A DNA stretch of 64,000 bases from Ceratodon purpureus (lineage: Eukaryota; Streptophyta; Bryopsida; Pseudoditrichales; Ditrichaceae): the NCBI GenBank assembly GCA_014871385.1, contig CM026421.1:12760305-12824304 (forward strand). The letters run 5' to 3'. Both the position numbers and the translations under genes were made by a program. The notes below the pieces were generated by a model. That model saw nothing but the letters and a program-made list of their open reading frames with translations. It did no database searches and was not told the DNA's origin. Below are positions 1 to 12,300 of the stretch, piece by piece (position 1 is the first letter of the stretch; each line of letters opens with the position of its first letter).

Positions 1-549
1 GACACCGGAAAATGACGCATCTGAATTTTTTGGAAGTCCCATCTTCAAAAAGCACGGTTGGATTTTCATTTGTGCTGAGGTTCTTAGATTATGATATGTA
101 GGCTCACTTTAGCGAACAGCTGCAAAGCGATTTGAAGATGAGGTGAAGTATCGCTGGAATAGCATGTGTGTGAGTCATCTCTCCCATGTGTAGTGTGCCC
201 TAGGTTGCTATGTTCATGACATCCACTTTGCCCAAAGCTTGCTCATGGTTGCTTTGTGACTGATGTTCGAATAGACGTCAATGTCTGGGACTACGTGAAT
301 GCACATCACGTGATTCCTACCTCATATGCTTAGTGTAGGATGTCGTAATGTTTTGTTTTGTGGAAAACATGAAAGGCTTTCGAGTCCACAGTTAAAGCTC
401 TGGATATGGTGCGATTAGCGGTGGTGAATTGGAGTCGGTGGCAAGCTTTGCATACTATGCAGGTGGTATGATTGTTTCCCTCTCTTCACAGCAGACACGA
501 CCGCATAGGAACGGAAGCTATGTAACAACACAAAGAGTATGAAAAATAC

Positions 550-1803
550 CTCCACAATGGGCGCTTGACCTTTCAAACCAACTTTCAGATATCTCGGCTG
601 AATTTCGCAAACGATGGACTTTGAGTTTGTTCCGATGGGCACTGGAATCAGTAACGTGGTATCACAGAGGGTTTGTGTCCACGAGTAGTTTGCAAGGTCT
701 GCTCCATTGCCGCTGTTCGGGTCTGAACGTCACAGACAAAGTTGGTGGTCAGCTGTTGACGATGGGATTCCAAGTGCCCATCGGAGAGAATGTTTCTGAC
801 AGTTGTAGACATCTGTAGAAACGATTTTCTTACGAACTTTGTGATAAAAAAAACCATCCAAAATATTCCTCTCCCCCAGATCCAAACAAATGTAACATGA
901 CACTCCATTGTGTGCATCGTCCTATCAATCTACCTCTCTCAGAGTTCTATCAGCTGTTGGAAATTGTTTGGAGTATGGCTATGACGACGAAGCCATCTAA
1001 ATGCGCCAGGCTGCTTGTGGCTTACCCAAATCCTTTGGCTTCGTGCACTTGTCCTCCACTTTCTTCTCTTCTGGAAGTATATCAACAGTGGCTTCAGGCT
1101 CGAAAGCCTTATTTGATGACAAAGGAGCATCGGTGATGATTGCCGTATCAGCTGCCTCGAAATAGTTCTCATCATCATCATCATCGTTGACATGCACAAT
1201 GTTCCTCTGTTCACTGGAGACTTCGGAGTCCTCTTCACAAATATCTGCTTTAGGGTATTCTGCAGGGGTGATGATCACAGGTTCTTTATCAGGTTCCACA
1301 GATTTCTGCTGCTTGTTGGAGCTCTTCGATTCGGGGCTCGAGTCTTGAGTGCTCTCTGAGATACTGATATGCGAGCACGGCTCCTTTTCCTCCGCCTCTG
1401 GATTATCAAATATCTCATCAAGCTTAGCAATCTTGTCTGGACCGCCAAAGACATCCTCAATGTCATCGGTGTCAACTCGCCTCCGCTTCGCAGCAGAGAG
1501 CATCTCCGACACCCGTACATCCACCCCTTCCTGTGCAGCGATCCCTGTCTCTCGAAAGAGGAACTCTATCACCGTCGAAAGTAAATCAAGGGGCTGTTGC
1601 TGGTGCTCTCGGAGAAGGAACCCTAAAACCTCATCATATGGCCGTTCACTACTGGTAGCATCAGAGGGTCTCGACGACGAGTACGGGTCTGGGGGATAAT
1701 CTTCGTCCTCATCGTCGAAGGCATCATCTCCATCCTGCAAATTCGCTCTCACTATAGTCTCCACATCCTCAGAGTCTTCCTCATACTCTGAAATTATTGC
1801 CAT
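550..1803 (-). CDS. NudC-family protein (CS-domain co-chaperone), 3' part outside window
   Basis: NudC proteins bind Hsp90 and stabilise dynein-pathway and other clients in the cytosol. Two coding exons are visible: 1803-1026 (259 codons plus one base, donor GTAAGC) and 722-550 (acceptor TTCAG). The phase joins perfectly across the intron. The first exon has an acidic start (MAIISEYEEDSED), then a NudC_N-like helical segment around residues 50-90 (PYDEVLGFLL, FLFRETGI), then a long acidic linker with a DDDDDEN run. The second exon is the start of a CS domain, with NGADLANYSWTQTL, IPVPIGTNSK and LKVGLKGQAPI, which are hallmark NudC residues. It ends at a clean donor after APIVE. The rest of the CS domain should lie left of 550; no convincing exon was found there and the gene probably leaves the window. 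The start is the first ATG after an in-frame TGA. BOBBER1/NUDC-like naming is by motif only. Confidence 0.85.
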
Positions 1804-2560
1804 GGTCCGAGACTCGCAGAATCAACCTGTCCAATGCCAAGTTCATTCACTCAATACACAACTTGCTGAAACCACCATCACCAATAACATGAAAACTCTA
1901 ACTCTTGCAATGAATTCAACAATCAGCTAGCACTCGGAAGCCCGAAACCACCCAATTAAGAACTCTGTCTCCAAACATGAAACCGGAACACAACCAACAT
2001 ACACATGATAAGGATCATAGAGTGATACACAAGAAAACCAGTCCTATTTGCAACTGCTGATTGACAGGAACAAATACTCAAACACCATGCTATCAGCATC
2101 TGAGAGCCATATAAACAGTTCATTCCAAGAACATCCCTAAATTCCGAAACATAATACAATTGATGAACGTAAGAACTCCGAGAGCAAAACATCACATACC
2201 TGTAAAATGGAACATAACAAAGGGCAAAAAACCAGCAGTGTGGACGTTGAGATCAATTAACTGCACCCTCACGATGTCCGGTTCATGTGTAATTGTGGAG
2301 AACGTACGTGTGCATGCCATGCAACTTGAGACAATCCCTGGCTTGGAGATCATACCTGTCCGATGTGCGACCGAGGACGGCAAGGTGGGGCACTGATGGC
2401 TGTTGCGATCGATCAGTGGAATGGGAGACGGAATTCGACAAGGCCTGAGGGAGGTTGAGGTTGGGTGTGGAATTCGGTGCCCTTGGGGCCTCGACCGTTC
2501 GGATCAGATGCCTGCGCCCCTTCGATAGATGTGCTCCTCTTGTTCCAGTACTCAGCTTTT
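1804..2560 (-). promoter_or_regulatory. 5' leader and promoter region of the NudC gene
   Basis: This stretch lies directly upstream of the NudC start. It holds two good splice donors on the minus strand (CAG followed by GTATGTGATG near 2198, and CAG followed by GTATGATC near 2356), so the leader probably contains an intron. GC content rises at about 2380-2560, which fits a promoter or first exon, then falls sharply. Much of 1800-2200 is also found in diverged form at 8540-9010. Confidence 0.5.
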
Positions 2561-3660
2561 GGTATGTCCCGGCCTACCCACGGTGTGCATTTAAAAACAC
2601 TCTGTGCGATTTATGCTAGCTAAGATGCTAAGTGTCTATCATCAAACATCCGGAGATTCATTAGTAGTTCCTAAGACGGCCCCGACTGTGTAGTTGTGAA
2701 ATTACATTCGTAATTTTTTTACTAAAACATTCTTTTTATATAAGAAATTTCTTAAAGATAAATACAATTTAATGATTATGAAGGATTTTTAATAATAATA
2801 AATATTCCATACCATAGTGGCCTATCAACCATCACAAAGCATTGGTGGTTAAAGTGCTAATTCATACAAATGTCTATAATATATTATGAAATAATATTGG
2901 TGGTTGAAACGCTAATTTATACAAATGTCTATAATGTATTATGAAATACTATGTACTATATAAATGTATGCTTTTGTATTGACTATAGTAGTTTAAATTA
3001 TATTCATAAAATACCTAATAAGTAGGTTTATTTTTTAGTTGGTATAAAAAAGTAAATAATTACGAAAGTGTATAATTTGTTAAAAACATTGATTTATGTC
3101 AATAATTCTAATTGCTTTGCTGAACATCAATTACTTTTCTACTAAGTTAGTCTTCAAATAAACTTCAATATCTTATTTATTTATTTTTCATATTTTTGAA
3201 GTGTATAAATTACAATGTTAGTATCACAAATCCTAAATAAAAACAATATGTTGAATGATGTAACAAAGCACTTAATGAAATCATTTAAATAAACATCACT
3301 AAAAATAAATGTAACAATAAATGTAACATTAGATGTATTACGACACAAAATCATCATTTTTAATACAACTTTTTCAACAACGAATACATCCCACCCAAAA
3401 TTCACACCATGAAAACCATGGCTCATTTAATCCATGCACAAATGGAAACAAACTCTTCAAATACGCCGTTCTCTGAGAAACTTGGTGTTCCTCTCTCTCA
3501 GACGGAAGGACTCACTCAATGCAAGGCTCAAAGTGCCTAACAAGAAAGGAACCCTGTCGGGTTTGAGCCCCGCGGCAATAGAGCCCTGGTGGCCCATTTG
3601 CCAACATTGAAGTTATTTCACACTTCGTTCGTGACGAAGAGCTTGCTGGGTTTGCGAAAC
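2561..3660. other. AT-rich spacer between divergent NudC and RPN7 genes
   Basis: Apart from the 55-bp duplication, no coding exon or RNA gene is supported here. The last 250 bases become GC-richer and must hold the RPN7 promoter and leader. A GGTTTGAGCCCC stretch near 3558 resembles a tRNA B box but no cloverleaf forms around it. Confidence 0.5.
2841..2950. repeat. 55-bp tandem duplication
   Basis: Two adjacent copies of a 55-bp unit start with ATTGGTGGTT at 2841 and 2896. They share ACAAATGTCTATAAT and ATTATGAAAT and differ at about nine positions. The repeat lies in AT-rich spacer between the divergent NudC and RPN7 genes. Confidence 0.8.
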
Positions 3661-3752
3661 CCTAAGTGATCCTTCTTCTTCCTCTTGCTCTTGTGGCGAA
3701 GTTCCGAAGCTCGAAGGCGTTGTTGCAGTGCGGGGGAAGCGGATTAGCAGCG

Positions 3753-4913
3753 ATGGAGGAGAAGGAGGCCACACAGGATTGCAAGCTGCAGTTGGCGCAG
3801 AAGCTCTTTCTGCTGCGCTCACCCGATGTGGAGGACATCGAGAAGGCGTCGCTCAAGGATGAGGTCTTGGCGCTCATCAAGGCCGACGACATGGCGGGGC
3901 TGTACCAGGCGTGCTGCCAGGAGCTTGGATGGGAGCTCGACCAGGCGTATCTGGATGCGACCAACGGGAAGAACGCGGAGGAGCTGAAGAAGCTGGATGA
4001 TAAGATTGCGGATGCGGAGGAGAATTTGGGGGAGAGCGAGGTGCGGGAGGCGCTGCTTGCGAAGGCGTTGTTTTATATCCGCATCGGCGATAAGGAGAAC
4101 TCGCTGGAGCAGTTGAAGATCACGGAGGTGAAGACGGTGGCGGTCGGGCAGAAGATGGACCTCGTGTTTCATACTCTGCGCCTAGGGTTCTTCCATTTGG
4201 ACTTTACCCTAATCTCGCGGAACATTGATAAGGCGAAGAGTTTGTTTGATGAGGGGGGTGATTGGGAGCGGAAGAACAGGTTGAAGGTGTACGAGGGGCT
4301 GTATTGCATGGCGACGCGGAACTTCAAGCAAGCGGCGACGTTGTTCTTGGACTCGATTTCGACGTTCACCACTTATGAGCTTTTCTCGTATGATACCTTC
4401 ATCTTTTACTCCGTCCTAACCAGCATCATCTCGCTGGATCGCGTTGCGTTGCGTCAGAAGGTGGTTGACGCCCCGGAGATCCTTACCGTGATCGGGAAGA
4501 TACCTCATCTGTCCGACTTCCTGAACGCCCTCTATGAATGTCAGTATAAGACTTTCTTTGTGGCGTTTGCGGGGTTGACCGATCAAGTTAGGGTCGACCG
4601 CTACTTGTATCCCCATTTCAGGTACTACATGCGTGAAGTTCGATCGGTGGCTTACTCGCAGTTCCTCGAGTCGTACAAGAGCGTCACTATGGAAGCTATG
4701 GCGAAGGCCTTTGGTGTGAGCGTGAATTTTCTGGACATGGAGCTTTCTAGGTTCATTGCTGCTGGGAAATTGAACTGTAAGATTGACAAAGTGGCTGGCG
4801 TCCTCGAAACCAACCGGCCGGATGCGAAGAACGCTCTGTATCAGGCCACAATTAAGCAGGGAGATTTCTTGCTCAATCGCATTCAGAAGTTGTCTAGAGT
4901 CATTGACCTGTAA
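3753..4913 (+). CDS. RPN7: 26S proteasome non-ATPase regulatory subunit 6 (lid subunit RPN7)
   Basis: This is a PCI-domain scaffold subunit of the 19S lid, needed for assembly of the proteasome regulatory particle. The 386-residue protein matches plant RPN7 over its whole length: LAQKLFLLRSPDVEDIEK near the start, DDKIADAEENLGESEVRE, the GGDWERKNRLKVYEGLYC helix-repeat core, and a PCI/winged-helix C-terminus ending GDFLLNRIQKLSRVIDL. ATG at 3753 is the first ATG of the frame; the frame is open further up to a GTG at 3666, but that extension (MILLL-like) is not conserved. The length fits the family (about 387). The gene has no intron in this frame, unlike most plant RPN7 genes, so it may descend from a reverse-transcribed copy. 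No disabling changes are seen and it should be functional. Confidence 0.96.
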   Translation: MEEKEATQDCKLQLAQKLFLLRSPDVEDIEKASLKDEVLALIKADDMAGLYQACCQELGWELDQAYLDATNGKNAEELKKLDDKIADAEENLGESEVREALLAKALFYIRIGDKENSLEQLKITEVKTVAVGQKMDLVFHTLRLGFFHLDFTLISRNIDKAKSLFDEGGDWERKNRLKVYEGLYCMATRNFKQAATLFLDSISTFTTYELFSYDTFIFYSVLTSIISLDRVALRQKVVDAPEILTVIGKIPHLSDFLNALYECQYKTFFVAFAGLTDQVRVDRYLYPHFRYYMREVRSVAYSQFLESYKSVTMEAMAKAFGVSVNFLDMELSRFIAAGKLNCKIDKVAGVLETNRPDAKNALYQATIKQGDFLLNRIQKLSRVIDL

Positions 4914-7900
4914 ATCATTGGTAGAGGTGACATGTAACTATCGTTCTTTTTTGAGATAAGCACAGGCAAGTGAGTGTTGGGGAGCTACAGGAAATAGTTC
5001 AATCATTGTTAGGCAATCGTTCTATTGCGATTTTCCCTCTCATCACATGCTGCAGCAGTATATCTCCAATGGTTCTAGTACAGTTGAAAATTGTAAAGCT
5101 TCGATGCTGTTTGCATTCAGTTTAGATTCGGATTGCCGTGCTTGCACTGCTCATTGAACAATTAGCTCAGCGAGTGATGATCCGATGGAAAAGCTTGACG
5201 GTTTTGTGCCTTCTATTTAACATGCATCATAAATCTCTCAAAAATATGGGAAGTGTTATTGTTTATGTTTTTCTGTTGTTACACCTAGTAGACAATGCAT
5301 TTATCTCAAACAGTAAGGCACCTTGAATTGTCAGTAGCTTAAAACCAATGCTGCCTGAGACTACCCGGCCATTACTTACTCAGAGTCCTTCAAGCCAGTT
5401 TTGCTTCACTTAATTTCATTATTTTCACTGCTTTTTCATTATCAGTCAGTGTGCTTTAATGAGAAAAATATCAAATTCCTTTCATAGACCTAGAAAAATG
5501 GAAGGAATGAAGCCATTTCAGTGTTCCATATTGAATTTTGTGGACCAATGGTAAGTTTCAGAGTTCCGTCTTTTTAGATCTTACAAGGAGGCTTTTGATC
5601 CTGAAATTTTTCATACCAGATTGGGCCTACTCTTTACTGACACTGCAGCATTTCATTCATAACATTCTTTATCAAACTATGTACTCACCCCATCCTAATA
5701 AATTTTATGTTGTCAATGTGTTTTCAAAATATAGTGATCTCCCACCCTAATAAATTCTTTGATGTCAACTGTTTTCTTAATTCAAGCTATGTAGTATGTT
5801 TGCCTAAACTTCATTTATACAGTAGTGAGGAAGGCATATTTGAGTTATTAGCAAATTCATATGATCACCCAACATTTCACCTTGTGGTCACACCTTACTT
5901 TTATTTACAACTGAAACATACACATCGACATCGTAAAATTTGACCTATTTTTATCAAAGTACATGTTTCAATGTTGAATTTTTAAACAAAAAAAATATGA
6001 GCTTATAAATAGTTCTATTCATTCTATTCTATATTGTATAAGATATCGTTCTTTGTTTGAAATTAAAATATAATAAACTAAATTCAAATTAAAAATTATG
6101 ATAATGGTTGATGGATTTGGAACATTTTGGAGAATTCCATTAGATACCACTAAACAAATCAAACTTCTAATAGTTGCTTACAAAGAATGTTCCAATATTC
6201 TCAAATATTTGCACTTTGCCTTTGTGTCTTTATTTGAAATCTTCATTCAAGGATTACGGCAATATGTATATACCAACCATCTCATTTCTTGCACATTGTA
6301 TTACAAAATGTATGTATTGAACTAACCTAAACCAAATTTAAGCTAGGTAATGAACTACTAAGGTGGAACCACCTATATTTGTGCATTTAAGAGAATACTC
6401 TGGATGCAAAGTGGTGTATGAGCTGAATTTTTTTCCATAGATTAGCAAATACTAGGATATGAGAATGGAAGTGAAATTATATTTTTCTCATTCTATATGA
6501 ATAAGTTATGAATTTTCAGAGTTTTGTATGACTAGACACATATTTATGTGCATAGATCCCTCCTAAAAGCGTGCACAAGGACAATTCACCTTTTGGTGAC
6601 TTGTGCCAATCAATGAGTGCCTTGTGTTGGATTTGTTTTAGAATCTTGTTTACACAAAAATAGGTGATGCATTGCTTATGAATGCATGCATTTATAGGAT
6701 TCCTTTTGAGGGGGCGTACGAAAATAGGTGGCTCCACCTTCATCTTTACCAAATTTAGTCTCAATGGTAGAACAAACAAGGACTTTATTCACTCAATCCC
6801 CTGAAAAACAAGAATTTCTCTCTTCTTTTTTATAGTATAAGATACCTTGGTAATATCTAAGAGCCAATTTAAAAGAATTGCTAGCTATCATCTCTATATG
6901 CATATTTTAGTCAACTTATGTTTCCTTGTTGTCAATCAAAACGTCAATTGTTTCACCTTATTCAATTTTCTTCAACAATGATTTAACAAGGATTGCAAAA
7001 GAAATAGACCAACTTCATAACAACCTTAGTTATTGTAAATAACCTTGCACTACTTAATTGCTGCAAATTCTACATCATTTTAAGGTACATAAAGGTTATG
7101 TAAATATCTTGTGTCATATACAACCTAACCTTGCAAACAATCCACTCATATGTACCATACGTGAATAACAAATTTATTCACCTCAAATAAGGTAGAGGGA
7201 CTAGTAGTTGCCCAAATTTCAAGTTTGCTCACTTGGAACAGTGGTGGAAAAAGTTTATAATTTTTGATGGACTCCAAAGCTAGTGCAAAGCCACTCCAAA
7301 AAAAAAATTCCTATAAATTTCCTATAAATTTTTGAGTGTTTAGTCCTAGGGGGCCACTAACCGATCGTAGAGTCTTGGTAAACATGAGCAATTGGATTAT
7401 GAAATTAGAACATTTGTGCACCAATCATAAGCACTCAAGTTTTGCAGCCTCGAAGGAATTAGAACACTTTTACACACTTTCAAGAAACAAGCTGGTTGGA
7501 AATCTATGACCTCTCCCAGAAGCCTAGTAGGCATTGGACCTTGGCGACTACAAGTCCATCTACCTTATACATCTTCTTTTAAACAATAAGGTTTATCTTT
7601 CAATTTTTTAATTTTTAATTTTTAAAAAGAAACATACTAAAAAATCCTAATATGGCTTTAAAATAGACATGTATCATTAGGAGCAATTCTTCATATTTTC
7701 ATTTTTCCATCCTTCAAATTTCCAGTTTTTTGGCTTTCTTATTTTAGAATTATTTCTGAATGAACTTGCTATCGATGTACGGTAACCGTGAACAGACAAA
7801 AACAACTCAAAACTCAAGTACTGCACCAACACAACTATGGTTACAGTTTTGACCATCAGTGACTTTGTGATCCATACAGCACCAAGATTAGCAGGTGCAT

Positions 7901-8400
7901 TGCAGACTTAGGATACCACACACTCACTCAGCATACCACAACCTCACCACTTGATCACCATATGCACAAATAAATAGGTGACAAAGCGGCCTGCATTCAA
8001 CCAATAATAAACAGAACTGTGAGTACGACAAGGTCCGGTTCTCTGGGCCATGCAACAAATTCATTGCGTCCAATACCAACGAGCAGCTCTTGCATGCATC
8101 AGCTCATAAAAGGCCTTGTAGACGTAGAGATCAACATAGGTTATAAATAAAGTGTTCAAACATGTGACTCCTCAAATGTTGCACACGGGAATTCCTTGTG
8201 GTTGAATCCCACATTGTTACACTGGTTAAGTCGATGTCCAAGTCAAAGTTAGAAAAACAAAGAATTGTTAACCTAGTTCAACAAATCATTGTCTTCAGTT
8301 GGTCGACACATTTAAGAAAAATGAAATCTTGAACAAATCGACAAGGTACAGACTGCAGAAACTGTAAAATGATAGATCTCCAGCAAAGAATATCTACAAT
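4914..8400. other. RPN7 3' flank and long AT-rich spacer
   Basis: The first 200-300 bases after the stop should be RPN7 3' UTR. Beyond that only short chance frames are present and nothing is recognised. A degenerate repeat of CACCCTAATAAATT-type sequence occurs at about 5690 and 5742. The stretch 6000-7700 is very AT-rich with no supported gene. Confidence 0.5.
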
Positions 8401-8433
8401 CTAGATATTTTCCTAATGAAAGGAATAAATAAT

Positions 8434-9060
8434 GTCAATTGCCCACCTTGTAACCCACTTGCAGTGGATGGCTTCACCTTGAAACTATTTGGCACGATCA
8501 CACCTTCAAAGTCTTCCTTATACACCAATTTTTTTGCCATGATCAGAGACTGGTCCGATGCCTGTCCTGATGAATCAACCTGTCCGAAGCCAAGTTCATT
8601 CGCTCGATACATTACTTGCTCAAGTAATGTATTGAGCAATCAACATCCAGCAACGTGAAACCGATGCGACTACACAGTTGAAAACTGTGTTTAAATCGGA
8701 ACATATAAAGATCGGGGTTATAGAGTTACAGATCAGGGCGGGCGTACAAGAAACAGAAAACCAACAGACCTATTTGCAATTGACAGAATGAATGCTCATA
8801 TCAGCATTCTATAGAATCTATAGTTATCTGATAACTGTGCGTAAACATGTGTATCAGCTTCACAAGGATCAAGTCTATTGTATACCATGCACATCAAAAA
8901 TCCGAAACAGAATTCATGACATGAAGCGTCATGCAGTGTACATACCATATTACTTGAATCACTTGAATCACATTTGATAAACGAACTTGGAATAAAGTTG
9001 CTGAGCTCGGCAACAAAGCACGAACTTAAAAGCCCTGGGCAATCACAGGTGTTCATGTTT
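8434..9060 (-). pseudogene. Diverged partial copy of the NudC gene 5' end
   Basis: The stretch around 8540-9010 aligns with 1803-2200 on the same strand. Shared blocks include GAATGAACTTGGC, GGACAGGTTGATTC and an ATG in the same place (8540 against 1803). After the ATG the reading is MAKKLVYKEDFEGV against MAIISEYEEDSEDV, similar at DNA level but soon diverging. The frame then reaches a possible donor (CAAG followed by GTGGGC near 8434). No later NudC exon (NudC_N or CS domain) follows, so this is probably a truncated duplicate rather than a working gene. It could still be transcribed, since the whole leader has been copied with it. Confidence 0.6.
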
Positions 9061-9745
9061 GGTCATTAAATATTCTGCACATTTATACGAAGTCAGGCCT
9101 TAGTGTTACATTCCGATAAATCCCGTCCACATGCTCATGTTCAGTTCACAATTCAAACTGTCAAGGCACCCAGTGCATCAACAACACAAATTGGAGTACA
9201 AACAGGGGTACACGTCGTAATTACAAGAGTTGACCAGTTGCTCTGTAGAAGAGAACAACATTGATTCAGTTTACAATCACGTTGCCTCCAAGGCTGATGA
9301 CTTTGCATGAGAAGAAAACAATTTAGAGAACTTCAATGCGCACGATATAGAGATAACCGCAACGAAACAAGTTTCCTTTTCAACTTCTGTACATAGTTTG
9401 AGACCAAAGCTCATATACCACTCAACCGTTACTAGTACAACAGTGATATATTAGGATATATATTTTACCTCAAATCCTACCAGATCTTCACGAAGTTTGG
9501 TCCCGAGTCTCAACAAAGGTAAAATGTTAAGATGGAATCTAATAAACTACGAAGACACAGCTTGGTTACGAGACTCTTCGAGATGTCTGGTACACGTGAA
9601 CTCCAAAACTCCTTGAAGAAACATGCTGAGCTTACTAGCTGCATCCATTTGGTCTCGTGCTAAAACCTTCATGAACAACATCCTTTTTAGAGGATACTTT
9701 TATCTACGATGAGCTGCGACGAGCTGTTTCACACGTATGTTAAAG

Positions 9746-10519
9746 CTAAAACGTTGATTGAGATCGTGTCAAGTCAACATTCTTTGAAGGTAGGACAGCC
9801 GTGAAAGCAACATCCTTCAAGTCCTTGCTGAACTCTACTTCTCTCTTGCGCTTCGGTGATGGAGGAGGAGAAAGTTCAGGGGATGTAGGTTCATTAGCAG
9901 ACTTCACTGGCTTAATTCTGACTGGAGATGGAATTTTCTCCAAGAGGTACTTCTCCTGCAATCAATAAGCAAGGACGGATTCCAATTACGACTTATGACA
10001 AGCCAACATCGTGCTCATATGAAACCACCTGGTAATTATTAACCCGTTCTAGACAGAAAACTTGACGGTGAATTAACCTTGTTCTACGACTGGATAATAA
10101 GAGCTAGATAAAGATCACAACGATAACAGGCAATCATCAAACTCCTGCAACATATTTCAAAAGACCGGGAACTCCAAAATCTCCACTATGAGTTGTATGC
10201 ACAAACCTCCAGTTGGATTTGAAGAGCTCCTGGGGAGCTGATCTTCGCTGGAGAAGATTCACCTTCCATTATTCCATGTCTCTTTGGAGTTCCCTGTTAG
10301 ATTTGGCATATCACAGTAAATACCAGAAAACAACATAGGTAGAGAATATATACTGCAGCTCCTACAAACTTATAATCTTTTCATATGAAACTCACAACAA
10401 CATGCGCTTACTTCGAAAAACTCAACTCGCAAAATTGAAAAAACACTTACAGAGCAATCGCAGTGCATAGCCGCAGGACCACTTCTGTGAGCGCTTTCGG
10501 GTTCCATAGTGGTAGCCAT
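9746..10519 (-). CDS. Small three-exon protein of unknown function (121 aa)
   Basis: Exons are 10519-10451, 10293-10207 and 9955-9746; all junctions are phase 0 with good GT-AG sites (GTAAGTG, GTTTGTG, ATTGCAG). The product begins MATTMEPESAHRSGPAAM, has GTPKRHGIMEGESSPAK in exon 2, and EKYLLEKIPSPVRIKPVK then PTSPELSPPPSPKRKREVEF in exon 3. It is basic, proline- and serine-rich, with a likely nuclear localisation signal (PKRKR) and several SP/TP sites. No enzyme motif, signal peptide or membrane segment is present. The PTS-PPSPK-R-EF layout is faintly like plant SIAMESE-related CDK inhibitors, but that is only a weak resemblance. I do not recognise the family. Confidence 0.65.
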
Positions 10520-12300
10520 GCCGTAGTAGATCTTAATCTGAAATTATGCTGTGCAGATTCAGAAAAGAATTAGCGTCAGCAAGTGTATCTTTAATGAATG
10601 TGACGCCAAAAACGAGCAGCAATGCCAAAAAACTGACGGAGAAGAATTCCTCCTCATAACATTTCATCTCTTTGGAAGAATTCATACCAGAGCAAGTAGA
10701 TACCGAAACAGAGACACATCGCTGCTACAAACAGAGACGCTAGTAGAGTGATGAACAGAAAGGTTTTTAAAGAACCGACATAAGACCTAAAAAAAAGTGG
10801 ATGATAACATGTCACGTTTATGCTGTCACGAGCATGGCTGATGCGAAAGATGACATCATAATTATAAATCGACAAACCATAGCCGAATCAAATTGAAATT
10901 TTATAAAGAGGCTGGACGTATGCACTTCAATCACAAAAGGACTTACCCAAAATAAAATAAGATACAAATGTGAAATTGACTTGAAATTGACTTCTGGCCA
11001 CCGTGTGTATCCAAAGAGTAAGAAAACTCCTACACACTAATGACCTTTTTAACTGAAATGTCAATCGAGAATCTGTGCACTGTAAGTGACGACTGATCCA
11101 TGGTGAGCCTGCCTAGTTTCTGACAAGCAATTCTGAAACCTTAAGAGGAATACAAGAATTCAAGGGTTTAAGTGCTACCGAAAACAATTGTAACATAGGA
11201 AGGAACGAGTGGATCATATCTGCATTTTTGCTTAAGAACTAAAGAATGTCGCTTACCAATATCTACTTTGCTGCCACTTAAAAAAATCTACGCATTTACC
11301 AATTGAAAATGTATCAAGAGCCAAATAGTCTACATATATCTTCTGACCTTCCTTGTTGTTCCTAAATGAACACCCAAAGAACGTAAGACAGCACAGACAA
11401 ACTCTTCAACCAAAGTACGACACACACCAAGCACAAACGAACGGCCGTCATCCAGATCTTACAATGTCCGGAAGTTAATTGCTTCACAACTTAACAGGAG
11501 GGCTTCGTAGCTTACCAGGAGATACTACACACGACGTTCACTAACGTCTACTCAGTCACAAAAAATTAACAGCTCAAACAGAACGAAAAGACAAGCTCCG
11601 ATCGCAGACAAAGCAAACCAGTCCGAACCAAACCGGAAACCAAAAGCTCCAAAACAAGAGTAGAGATCGCTGACTAAAACGACAACAAAACCTCCTACGC
11701 AAAAAAAAACTACCAAAACTTCCAAAACAAAGACTAAACAACAGCTAATGGCCACACCGCAAACCTCCCGTTCTCGTAACCAAATTACCAAACAAAACTC
11801 CACCACAGCAACCACAACAAAAACCAAAACCTCATCACAACATCACTAGCTCAACAGAACCACCGCGCCACAAACAAAAACACGAACACAAGAACTACTA
11901 CACTAACCACTCCACAAAACAACCTCCCGCGAATCAAATCAATCACCGCAAGCTCCCTCCCGACACGAAAATTCCAGAACGCCACTCCCACAAACACAGC
12001 ACCACAAGCACACCAAAAATGCGGCACCAAAACTAGCAGCAGAAATGGCGCAAGATCCCGAACCTGGACCGCGCGTGTCCGACCCCGTAAGCGCTCCCGC
12101 TACAACGGCGGCGCCAATGCGCAATTCCACCCGCCGCAGAAACTCCCTATCCCTGCGCCTCACTCTCCCTCTCCCTCTCTCCGTCTCTCTCACTCTCTCT
12201 CTCTCTCGCTCCCTCCCTCTCTTGAGCTCGCTGTGAAGTGCGCCCCTCCTCTTGTGAAGCTCAAGCCGTAGGGCATCGCTGCACACTCCCTCTGCCAGAG
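10520..12300 (-). promoter_or_regulatory. Leader and promoter region of the 121-aa gene, with a CT/GA tract
   Basis: No coding exon is seen upstream of 10519 on the minus strand. A CT-rich tract (GA-rich on the minus strand) at 12160-12232, full of CTCTCT runs, sits in a GC-rich island at 11940-12300. This is typical of a plant promoter or transcribed leader, so the first exon probably lies there with an intron in the leader. The plus-strand frames crossing the tract are low-complexity artefacts. Confidence 0.45.

Noticed and set aside
1-545. Possible last NudC exons (e.g. LFAK near 100-115, MGLPKNS near 45)
   Set aside because: Short matches without a phase-consistent splice chain to the CS-domain exon.
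3540-3600. B-box-like GGTTTGAGCCCC, a possible tRNA upstream of RPN7
   Set aside because: No matching A box or acceptor stem at tRNA distance.
3666-3752. Hydrophobic N-terminal extension of RPN7 that could look like a signal peptide
   Set aside because: It starts with GTG, not ATG, and known RPN7 proteins start at the downstream Met; this is leader.
12045-12236. Plus-strand frame rich in Leu/Ser across the CT tract
   Set aside because: A by-product of the CTCTCT run; no coding character beyond composition.
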